Assembly: GCA_946616385.1 (NCBI GenBank)
Contig: CAMOIZ010000069.1
Span: 1 to 5,886 of the forward strand
Direction of reading: 5' to 3'
DNA: 5,886 nt
From: an uncultured Bacteroidales bacterium
GTDB taxonomy: Bacteria; Bacteroidota; Bacteroidia; Bacteroidales; UBA932
Shown here: piece by piece, positions 1 to 5,740 of the stretch
How the letters are laid out: the number at the start of each line of letters is the position of its first letter
Numbering within the stretch: position 1 is the first letter of the stretch
Notes under the pieces: model-generated
The model's input: the letters and a program-made list of their open reading frames with translations, nothing else
Told to the model about the DNA's origin: nothing
Databases searched by the model: none
Position numbers and translations under genes: made by a program

Positions 1-990
1 TCTTTCGACTGGACCGGGTCGTATATACGCATCAACTTTGAAGGCAGCTATCTTGCAATCAAGCTTAATGACAGCGGCAAGGACTGGTTCAATCTTTGGC
101 TCGACAATCCGAACAGCCCTTTTGCCGACAAGGTACTGACCGCGAAAGGCGATACCACTCTGGTGCTTTGCGACCCTGCGATGCTGAAAGCACGCTACGG
201 TAAACGCAGCCCGAAACAACACACGGTCATTCTTCAGAAACGCACGGAAGCAAGCCAGGGCAGAGTAACGGTTCAGGGCATTCTCACCGACGGCCGGCTT
301 TTGCAGGCCGAACCGGTCAGGGAAAGAGTCATCGAATTCGTGGGAGATTCGTTCACATGCGGCTATGGAGCAGAGAATAGCAAGCCGGAGGACCCTTTCC
401 GTCCGGAAGACGAGAATCAGAATTTCACCCACGCCGCTATCATAGGACGCTACTTTGACGCCGACATTCTGGTGATGGCCCATTCCGGACAGGGGGTAAA
501 CCGCAACTATAACGACGGCGGACGCGGATACACCCAGGTAGACCGATATCTTCGCACCTTTGACAATTCCGCTCCAGATGACACTGACGCCGCAAAATGG
601 AATCCGGAAATGTTTCCCGTCAAACCGGCGATTACTGTCATTTATCTTGGCGAAAACGACTTCTCACGCGGCAGACAGCCTTCAGAGAGACTCTTCGTCG
701 AAGATTACATCCGACTGCTCAAGGAAATCAAGAACTTCTATGGCTCCGAGCATCCCATACTATGCGCCGCACCTAGGATAGAAGTATTTGAATATGTGCG
801 CGCCGCAGTAGAAAAGGCCGGGCTTGAGAATGTTGCATACACCGGTGTGTTCCGCAAGAATTTTCTTTTCACGGAAACGGGATCCGCCGGACATCCTGCC
901 TATCCCGCACAGCTCAAGATAGCTCACACCTTCATCCCCTATATTTCCAGTCTGACCGGCTGGCCTATTCAGGATAAAGCCATAAAATAG
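1..990 (+). CDS. CE2-type SGNH/GDSL carbohydrate esterase (acetylxylan esterase-like), 5' partial
   Basis: The frame is open from base 1 through the stop at 988-990, so the start lies upstream; the GTG at 163 reads as an internal valine in a continuous fold. 329 residues are visible. Residues 1 to about 100 resemble the N-terminal beta-sandwich of carbohydrate esterase family 2 (SYIRINFEGSYLAIKL). The SGNH domain follows: block I FVGDSFTCGYGAE with the presumed nucleophile Ser117, a block-II-like HSGQGVNRNYND, block III YLGENDF with Asn219, and the catalytic His298 in SAGHPAYPAQ. Position -3 to that His is Ser295, not the Asp of classical SGNH triads, which fits the Ser-His dyad known in CE2. 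Family members remove O-acetyl groups from plant polysaccharides such as xylan or glucomannan. Export is likely, but the signal peptide is outside the window. The next gene starts 5 bases downstream, so an operon is likely. The substrate is inferred from family only. Confidence 0.88.
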   Translation, partial: SFDWTGSYIRINFEGSYLAIKLNDSGKDWFNLWLDNPNSPFADKVLTAKGDTTLVLCDPAMLKARYGKRSPKQHTVILQKRTEASQGRVTVQGILTDGRLLQAEPVRERVIEFVGDSFTCGYGAENSKPEDPFRPEDENQNFTHAAIIGRYFDADILVMAHSGQGVNRNYNDGGRGYTQVDRYLRTFDNSAPDDTDAAKWNPEMFPVKPAITVIYLGENDFSRGRQPSERLFVEDYIRLLKEIKNFYGSEHPILCAAPRIEVFEYVRAAVEKAGLENVAYTGVFRKNFLFTETGSAGHPAYPAQLKIAHTFIPYISSLTGWPIQDKAIK

Positions 991-995
991 ATAAT

Positions 996-2195
996 ATGAA
1001 AAGACTCCTTCTCTGCTCACTCGCATTGCTTCTGGCCATCTGCACCGGCGCTCAGAACACACACCGCGACCGTTATGTGGTAATCGTTTCATTCGACGGT
1101 TTCCGTCACGATTACATCGACCGCAACCATACCCCTGCATTCGACAAGATGGCAAAGAACGGAGTCAGGGCGGTAATGTTGCCATGCTACCCCGCATCCA
1201 CGTTCCCGAACCATTACGCCATGGCCACCGGGCTTGTTCCAGACCATAACGGAATAGTGAACAATTCCTTCTGGGATCCGGAGCACAAGCAGCGCTACAG
1301 CATGGGCTCCGACATCAAGAGCAAGAGTTATTTCTATCTTGGGGAGCCATTGTGGAATACCGTCCAGAGGCAGGGGCTCATCGCCGGCATAACCTATTGG
1401 GTAGGTTCAGAATTCAACATAAACGGCTCTCTTCCAAAGTATTATCTGCGATATGTCGACAACGAAGTGATTCCCTTCGAGAGACGTGTAAAGAGGACCA
1501 TCGACCTCTTGAGCCTTCCGGAAGAAGAACGTCCGCGCCTGCTGATGGTTTATTTCAGCGAGCCGGACCACACGGGACATATATATGGGCCGGATCACCG
1601 CAACACCGACAAAGCCGTAAGAAGGATGGACAAGATCCTGGGCCGCTTGCGCAACGGTCTTGCAGAACTGCCGATTGCCGACAAGATCGACCTGATTGTC
1701 GTTTCCGACCACGGCATGACCGGAATCAGTCCCGACAAATGTGTTTCCGCCGACAAGTATCTGAAAAAAGAATGGATGGAAAAATGCATTTACGGCACTC
1801 CGACCTCAATCTTCAGCAAGAATGAAGCCTGCCGCGACTCCATCCTCAACGCTCTGAATGGTGTCGAGCACCTTCATGTCTGGAAAAAAGAAGAGGTCCC
1901 GGCCGAACTTGATTACGGTACGAGTCCGCGTCTGGGCGACATAATCGTAGCCCCTGAACTCGGATGGCGTTTTTCCGACCGCCCCGGCAAGAAGTTGGGC
2001 GGGCACGGCTATTTTCCTTCCGATCCCGACATGCAGATGATCTTCCGCGCCGAAGGTCCCGATTTCAAAAAGGGATACGAGAACGCCAAGTTCAGGAATG
2101 TGACCATATACACGCTTGCATGCCACCTGCTCGGCATAGAGCCGGCACCCAATGACGGCGACCTGAACGAAGTAAAGGGGATGCTGGCAGAATAA
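996..2195 (+). CDS. Exported ENPP-type phosphodiesterase/nucleotide pyrophosphatase (alkaline phosphatase superfamily)
   Basis: 399 residues, ATG start 5 bases after the esterase stop, with an A/T-rich leader and no Shine-Dalgarno sequence. Residues 1-19 form a signal peptide (MKRLLLCSLALLLAIC core, likely cleaved near TGA|Q), so the enzyme should act in the periplasm or outside the cell. The full two-zinc site of nucleotide pyrophosphatase/phosphodiesterases is visible: Asp34 (SFDGFR), nucleophile Thr69 (ASTFPNHY), Asp191 and His195 (PDHTGH), Asp238 and His239 (SDHGM), and His337 (GGHGYFP). The order and spacing match the family, and the length is normal for a single catalytic domain. Members hydrolyse phosphodiester or pyrophosphate bonds in nucleotides, nucleotide sugars or choline phospholipids; the sequence alone does not choose among these. 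Pairing with an esterase suggests scavenging of decorated extracellular substrates (inference). The stop lies two bases from the stop of the convergent gene. Confidence 0.92.
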   Translation: MKRLLLCSLALLLAICTGAQNTHRDRYVVIVSFDGFRHDYIDRNHTPAFDKMAKNGVRAVMLPCYPASTFPNHYAMATGLVPDHNGIVNNSFWDPEHKQRYSMGSDIKSKSYFYLGEPLWNTVQRQGLIAGITYWVGSEFNINGSLPKYYLRYVDNEVIPFERRVKRTIDLLSLPEEERPRLLMVYFSEPDHTGHIYGPDHRNTDKAVRRMDKILGRLRNGLAELPIADKIDLIVVSDHGMTGISPDKCVSADKYLKKEWMEKCIYGTPTSIFSKNEACRDSILNALNGVEHLHVWKKEEVPAELDYGTSPRLGDIIVAPELGWRFSDRPGKKLGGHGYFPSDPDMQMIFRAEGPDFKKGYENAKFRNVTIYTLACHLLGIEPAPNDGDLNEVKGMLAE

Positions 2196-2197
2196 AA

Positions 2198-3700
2198 CTA
2201 CTTTACCACAGCTTCCGCGCAGCGGATTCCGTCGATAGCCGACGAAACGATACCTCCGGAATATCCTGCACCTTCACCGCATGGATAAATACCGGGAATC
2301 GAAACGTACTCCAGCGTCTCAGGGTCGCGGGGAATGCGCACCGGAGATGAAGTACGCGACTCAACACCCAGCAGCAACGCCGCATTTGTATAGTAGTTAC
2401 GTATTTTTACGCGCGGAAAAACCTTCCTCAACCTGTCTGCGACGATTCCTGGCAGCAGTTCATGCAATGGAGCCGAAATCACTCCCGGATGGTATGAGGT
2501 CTCCGGCATCTTCTTGCTGATTTTCCCAAGGCAGAAATCCTCCATCCGCTGTGCCGGAGCAGCCATCAGATTCGCAGGATTGAACTGGGCGCAATACTCG
2601 AACATGCGCTTTTCAACCTCGTGCTGCCAGTCCATCAGACGGAACGGGCCGTCTCCCGGCACATCCTCCGGCTCGATCTGCACTACGACCCCGGCATTGG
2701 CGAACTTGCCGTTTCGCGACGAGTTGCTCATTCCGTTGAGCACCACCGTGCCCGCTTCCGTTGACGAAGGGACCAGGATGCCGCCCGGGCACATGCAGAA
2801 AGAGAATACTCCACGGCCGTCCTGCTGTTCCACGAACGAGTATTCCGCGGCAGGGACACCAGGTTTCCACGTACCGTGATATTGTGACCAGTTGATTTTT
2901 TCCTGAGGATGCTCCACCCTCACTCCAAGAGCGAAACCTTTCGCCTCCAGGGCACCTCCACGCTTGGCCAGCATCTCGTAGACATCGCGGGCAGAATGTC
3001 CTGTGGCGAGGATCACTGCTTTGCCCGAATATGACGATCCGTCAGCGCAGACCACGGAAAAATGCCCTGCTTCACCTTCGACGACGATGACCCTGGATTC
3101 AAAATGATACTCTCCCCCATGAGCTATGACGCACTTGCGGATGTTCTCAACGATGCCGGGCAGTTTGTCGGAACCGATGTGGGGATGCGCATCAACCAGA
3201 ATATCTTTGGAAGCGCCGAAATTCACAAGCTGCTGCAGCACCTCGCGGATGTCACCGCGCTTGGACGAACGTGTATAAAGTTTTCCGTCGGAGAAGGCCC
3301 CTGCTCCCCCTTCTCCATAGCAATAGTTGGATTCCGGGTTGACCATGCCTGTCTGCGACAGTCTGGCCATGTCGAATTTGCGGGCATGGACATCCTTCCC
3401 CCTCTCCAGCACAACAGGTTTGAGTCCAAGCATCAACAACTTGAGGGCAGCGAACATACCTGCAGGTCCGGCGCCTACGACTATGACGTTTTCTGCATTT
3501 CGTACATCCTGATACTCGCAGAGGCGATAGGGCTGATACTCACCAGGAGCATAAGCCTCGTAACGATAACGCCATACCGGCTCCTTTCGGGCATCTATCG
3601 AGCGTTTTACAAGAACGGCCTGAAGGCCGCCGGCCTTGGCTTCTATTTCCTTTGCCCTTGGTTCACGGGTCAGCGGACAAGTTATCTCAAATTCTTTCAT
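2198..3700 (-). CDS. FAD-dependent oxidoreductase of the COG2509 (uncharacterised FAD-dependent dehydrogenase) type
   Basis: 500 residues. Residues 1-70 form a short N-terminal domain with the conserved VKRSIDARK segment. A Rossmann FAD-binding motif follows (VVGAGPAG, residues 74-81, with the second-strand acidic residue Glu99 in LERG). Family-typical blocks come next: SNYCYGEGGAGAFSDGK (124-140), HPHIGSDKLPG (172-182), LATGHSARD (231-239), FCMCPGG (301-307), ESRTSSPVR (447-455) and the C-terminal FAD-contacting PCGEGAGYSGG (473-483). I recognise the family from these blocks; its members are broadly conserved but the physiological substrate is not settled. The protein is probably cytosolic, with no signal peptide. 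Its ATG overlaps the mnmA stop as ATGA, with an AGGAAG Shine-Dalgarno-like sequence inside the last mnmA codons, so it is likely co-transcribed and translationally coupled with mnmA. No separate promoter was seen. CMCPGG could be redox active, but this is unproven. Confidence 0.9.
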   Translation of the reverse strand: MKEFEITCPLTREPRAKEIEAKAGGLQAVLVKRSIDARKEPVWRYRYEAYAPGEYQPYRLCEYQDVRNAENVIVVGAGPAGMFAALKLLMLGLKPVVLERGKDVHARKFDMARLSQTGMVNPESNYCYGEGGAGAFSDGKLYTRSSKRGDIREVLQQLVNFGASKDILVDAHPHIGSDKLPGIVENIRKCVIAHGGEYHFESRVIVVEGEAGHFSVVCADGSSYSGKAVILATGHSARDVYEMLAKRGGALEAKGFALGVRVEHPQEKINWSQYHGTWKPGVPAAEYSFVEQQDGRGVFSFCMCPGGILVPSSTEAGTVVLNGMSNSSRNGKFANAGVVVQIEPEDVPGDGPFRLMDWQHEVEKRMFEYCAQFNPANLMAAPAQRMEDFCLGKISKKMPETSYHPGVISAPLHELLPGIVADRLRKVFPRVKIRNYYTNAALLLGVESRTSSPVRIPRDPETLEYVSIPGIYPCGEGAGYSGGIVSSAIDGIRCAEAVVK

Positions 3701-3715
3701 ATTACACCGCTTCCT
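3697..3715 (-). promoter_or_regulatory. ATGA stop/start overlap with Shine-Dalgarno-like AGGAAG
   Basis: On the minus strand mnmA ends ...GTA ATA TGA, and the ATG of the FAD oxidoreductase is formed from the last bases of ATA TGA, giving a four-base ATGA overlap (3697-3700). Nine bases before this ATG stands AGGAAG (complement of 3710-3715), encoded inside the conserved MTGSGVI tail of MnmA. A Shine-Dalgarno-like sequence is unusual among the starts in this window. It suggests reinitiation or coupled translation of the second gene by ribosomes finishing mnmA. Confidence 0.7.
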
Positions 3716-5082
3716 GTCATTTCGTCATCGGATTCGTACCACACGGCAAACTGCCCGGAGGTCACGCCTCTCTGTGCGGAGTCGAAGAAAATATACAGTC
3801 CGTCCTCCCTGCGCAGAAGAGTGGCATCCTGCAATGGCTGACGGTAGCGGATACGCACCCGGCTCCGCCTGGTCTCGCCGGGGACCATTTCAAGATCGGG
3901 GCGTATCCAGTGAAGTTCGTCCGGCGCCAGCCGCAGGCAGAGCCTTGAAAGCCCCGGATGCGTATGGCCCTCCCCGACATAGATGATATTCCTGTCGATA
4001 TCGGTGGATATCACGAATATACTGTCTTTGTGTCCTCCGATGTTAAGTCCCTTGCGCTGGCCTATGGTATAGAACTGGGCGCCCTCGTGCCGGCCGACGA
4101 TCTTTCCGAAAGGATTGTCTTTGTAACGAATCTTGCGGACGTGTTTCTTGCCTGACCTGTAGGTCTCTGTCTCGAATTTCACGGCATCATAGCTCAGTGC
4201 CGTCGACATCACCTTCAGGTCTTCATCGCTGAGAGCAGCGATCTTCGCCATATCGAAAGGATGCGAATCGTTGACCGGGGTTGACTTGTCTTCGGAAATG
4301 TAATGGGAAATCATTGGAAGGTCTCCCGTATAATCGTCGCGGAGCAGTCCGCGTACAATTTCGCATTGCCGGGTATACAATGGGTCCTGTTCATAGAACG
4401 GAGCATATATCTCGACAACGTCACCTTCGACCGACTTGAGCTTCTGCTGCAGGAACGTGGGGAGATCCACTTTCCCCACAAAACAGATACCCTGCGAATC
4501 CTTCTTGTCGGCAGAGGGCAGATCCGCCTCCTTGGCAATCGCACGCACTTCACTCTTGAGCAGACCACCGATGGGGAACAACGCCTTGGAAAGCTGCTCC
4601 TGGTTCAGCTGGCAGAGGAAATAGCTCTGATCCTTGCCGGGATCGACGCCTTCCAATATCCTGTAGAGTTTTTTCCCGTCCTGCCCGACAGTCTCTTCCT
4701 TGCGGCAGTAATGGCCGGTTGCCACCATGTCCGCGCCCATCTTCTGCGCCACGCGCAGAAAGGCGTCGAACTTGATCTCGCGGTTGCATAGCACGTCCGG
4801 ATTCGGGGTCCTGCCCTTTGAATACTCGTCGAACATATAGTCGACCACACGCTGGCGGTATTCCTTGCTGAGATCGACAAAATAGAATGGTATGCCAATC
4901 TTGCGGGCCACCATTTCGGCGACATAACGGTCTTCTTCCCACTCGCAGTCGCCGTGAAGCGTGGCATCGGCATCGTGCCAGTTCTGCATGAACATTGCAA
5001 AAACGTCATATCCCTGCTGCTTGAGCAACAGGGCGGCCACGCTGGAGTCGACACCTCCGGAAAGACCCACACAAATCTTCAT
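3697..5082 (-). CDS. mnmA: tRNA-specific 2-thiouridylase MnmA (long form)
   Basis: MnmA activates C2 of U34 in Lys, Glu and Gln tRNAs with ATP and inserts sulfur from a persulfide relay, giving the s2U part of mnm5s2U-type wobble bases. I start at the ATG at 5082 (MKICVGLSGG, 461 residues). A TTG three codons upstream is in frame, but it falls inside the -7 promoter box and adds only non-conserved residues. Motifs: PP-loop SGGVDSS (8-14), MQNWHD (32-37), TPNPDVLCNREIKF with nucleophile Cys99, ATGHYCR (121-127), KDQSYFL (150-156), SQGICFVG with the second catalytic Cys200, YTIGQRKGL (338-346), then the C-terminal beta-barrel ending MTGSGVI. Typical MnmA has about 360-370 residues. The excess is an insertion at roughly residues 226-327, before the conserved HEGAQFYTIGQ segment. 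The stop overlaps the start of the FAD enzyme by four bases (ATGA). The gene is divergent from cdd. Confidence 0.97.
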   Translation of the reverse strand: MKICVGLSGGVDSSVAALLLKQQGYDVFAMFMQNWHDADATLHGDCEWEEDRYVAEMVARKIGIPFYFVDLSKEYRQRVVDYMFDEYSKGRTPNPDVLCNREIKFDAFLRVAQKMGADMVATGHYCRKEETVGQDGKKLYRILEGVDPGKDQSYFLCQLNQEQLSKALFPIGGLLKSEVRAIAKEADLPSADKKDSQGICFVGKVDLPTFLQQKLKSVEGDVVEIYAPFYEQDPLYTRQCEIVRGLLRDDYTGDLPMISHYISEDKSTPVNDSHPFDMAKIAALSDEDLKVMSTALSYDAVKFETETYRSGKKHVRKIRYKDNPFGKIVGRHEGAQFYTIGQRKGLNIGGHKDSIFVISTDIDRNIIYVGEGHTHPGLSRLCLRLAPDELHWIRPDLEMVPGETRRSRVRIRYRQPLQDATLLRREDGLYIFFDSAQRGVTSGQFAVWYESDDEMTGSGVI

Positions 5083-5088
5083 AGCATG

Positions 5089-5096
5089 CAAAGTTA
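5089..5096 (-). promoter_or_regulatory. mnmA promoter -7 box (TAACTTTG)
   Basis: The complement of 5089-5096 reads TAACTTTG, an exact match to the Bacteroidota primary sigma factor -7 consensus TAnnTTTG. Only six bases separate it from the mnmA ATG at 5082. Transcription starting about 5 bases after the box would give a leader of only a few bases, possibly none. No TTTG -33 element is visible at the usual distance. Confidence 0.65.
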
Positions 5097-5107
5097 AAGT
5101 TTTTTTG

Positions 5108-5115
5108 TATCTTTG
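5108..5115 (+). promoter_or_regulatory. cdd promoter -7 box (TATCTTTG)
   Basis: TATCTTTG matches TAnnTTTG exactly and follows a run of seven T. The expected start of transcription is near 5120, giving a leader of about 15 bases before the cdd ATG at 5135. No good TTTG -33 element lies about 20 bases upstream, where the sequence is already the start of mnmA transcription. The box mirrors the mnmA box on the other strand, with 11 bases between them. Confidence 0.72.
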
Positions 5116-5134
5116 AGGACTGTAACACTATTTT

Positions 5135-5608
5135 ATGACCGAAAAAGAAATCAATATCAAGTTTCACGAGTATTCATCGATCGATGAACTTCCGAAACAA
5201 GATCAGGAACTTGCACTCGCAGCCATCGAGGCCATGAGAGGTTCCTATGCTCCCTACTCACATTTTAACGTAGGAGCGGCAGTAAGACTCAGCAACGGTG
5301 AAATCGTAAAGGGCGCTAATCAGGAGAACGCCGCTTTCCCTTCAGGATTGTGCGCAGAACGTACCGCAATGTTCTATGCCGGAGCCACTTATCCCGACAA
5401 ATCCATGGTCTCGATTGCCATTGCCGGGGGTGTGATGGGCAGGCTGGCCAAAGCTCCTGCGACCCCTTGCGGAGCATGCCGTCAGGTAATGGCCCAGTAC
5501 CAGCTTAAAGGAGGGAAACCCATGTCGGTCATCATGCTTGGCGACGGCCAGATCTGGAAGTTCGACCGGGTAGACGACATTCTGCCCCTCATCTTTGACA
5601 GTATTTAA
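5135..5608 (+). CDS. cdd: Cytidine deaminase (homotetrameric, short form)
   Basis: 157 residues, a normal length for the zinc-dependent short-form cytidine deaminase, which converts cytidine and deoxycytidine to uridine and deoxyuridine in cytosolic pyrimidine salvage. Visible residues: substrate-binding Asn62 and Glu64 (NQEN), zinc ligand Cys73 and catalytic Glu75 in SGLCAERTA, and zinc ligands Cys112 and Cys115 in PCGACRQV. The Cys-Ala-Glu form, in place of His-Ala-Glu, is that of the homotetrameric class. About 30 residues precede the conserved SYAPYSHFNVGAA block, which I regard as ordinary for Bacteroidota homologues. The ATG follows an A/T-rich leader without a Shine-Dalgarno sequence. 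It is transcribed from its own -7 box, divergently from mnmA. Its last codons overlap the candidate -33 element of the SRP RNA promoter. Confidence 0.97.
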   Translation: MTEKEINIKFHEYSSIDELPKQDQELALAAIEAMRGSYAPYSHFNVGAAVRLSNGEIVKGANQENAAFPSGLCAERTAMFYAGATYPDKSMVSIAIAGGVMGRLAKAPATPCGACRQVMAQYQLKGGKPMSVIMLGDGQIWKFDRVDDILPLIFDSI

Positions 5609-5627
5609 GAAAGTTTTCTTATATTTG
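5594..5627 (+). promoter_or_regulatory. SRP RNA promoter (TTTG -33 and TATATTTG -7)
   Basis: TTTG at 5594-5597, inside the final cdd codons, and TATATTTG at 5620-5627 match the two Bacteroidota promoter elements TTTG and TAnnTTTG. The spacer is 22 bases, slightly longer than the usual figure of about 19-21. The predicted start about 5 bases after the -7 box falls at 5632-5633, where the first paired strand of the SRP RNA begins. Confidence 0.7.
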
Positions 5628-5632
5628 CCGAC

Positions 5633-5730
5633 GGGAAAGTCGTACACGACCAGCTCCCTCCCAACTCCCCCAGGGCAGGAATGCAGCAAGGGTAAGAGGT
5701 TGTAGCGGTGCGATGTACTAAGCTTTCCCT
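5633..5730 (+). ncRNA. ffs: Small bacterial signal recognition particle RNA (4.5S type)
   Basis: This is the RNA of the signal recognition particle, which binds Ffh and directs signal-peptide-bearing ribosomes to FtsY at the inner membrane. The diagnostic domain IV hairpin is present: CAGG (5671-5674), stem GCA (5675-5677), GGAA tetraloop (5678-5681), stem TGC (5682-5684), AGCA (5685-5688). CAGG and AGCA are the two sides of the conserved Ffh-binding symmetric loop. Outside this, CCC (5668-5670) pairs with GGG (5690-5692), and CAACT (5662-5666) with GGTTG (5698-5702, one G-T pair). The ends close by GGGAAAG (5633-5639) with CTTTCCC (5723-5729). The length of about 98 bases suits the small type lacking an Alu domain. 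The 5' end fits the promoter just upstream; the ends are estimates within a few bases. Confidence 0.93.
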
Positions 5731-5735
5731 TTTTT
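5723..5735 (+). terminator. Intrinsic terminator of the SRP RNA
   Basis: The 3' arm CTTTCCC of the closing helix of the SRP RNA is followed directly by six T (5730-5735). The RNA's own terminal stem therefore doubles as an intrinsic terminator. The stem includes A-U pairs and its partner lies some 85 bases upstream, so termination may be partial. The next gene starts only five bases after the T run. Confidence 0.6.
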
Positions 5736-5740
5736 CGTAT

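Noticed and set aside
996..1055. Lipoprotein signal (cysteine 16 in LLAIC) in the phosphodiesterase
   Set aside because: Isoleucine at the -1 position is not a proper lipobox residue, and a type I cleavage site after TGA fits better. Membrane anchoring cannot be fully excluded.
760..1155. Open frame of 131 codons on the minus strand across the esterase/phosphodiesterase junction
   Set aside because: It overlaps the catalytic His region of the esterase and the signal peptide of the next gene, both clearly real on the plus strand.
3062..3841. Open frame of 259 codons on the plus strand, antisense to the FAD oxidoreductase and the end of mnmA
   Set aside because: Both genes on the other strand carry full sets of conserved family motifs. 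This frame crosses their junction, shows no recognisable domain and has no promoter-like sequence. It is a shadow frame in G+C-rich coding DNA.
4303..4791. Open frame of 162 codons on the plus strand inside mnmA
   Set aside because: It is opposite conserved MnmA sequence (including both catalytic-cysteine regions' surroundings) and has no family features of its own.
5083..5091. TTG start giving MnmA three extra N-terminal residues
   Set aside because: The TTG lies within the TAACTTTG promoter box, and the added residues (M-H-A) precede the normal MKICVGLSGG start of the family.
5115..5119. GAGGA as a Shine-Dalgarno sequence for cdd
   Set aside because: It lies 15 bases before the ATG, too far, and falls at or before the expected transcription start.
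5606..5621. Inverted repeat TAAGAA...TTCTTA after the cdd stop, as a cdd terminator
   Set aside because: The stem is six A/T-rich pairs with a four-base loop and no T run, so it would be weak. It also overlaps the SRP promoter spacer and -7 box.
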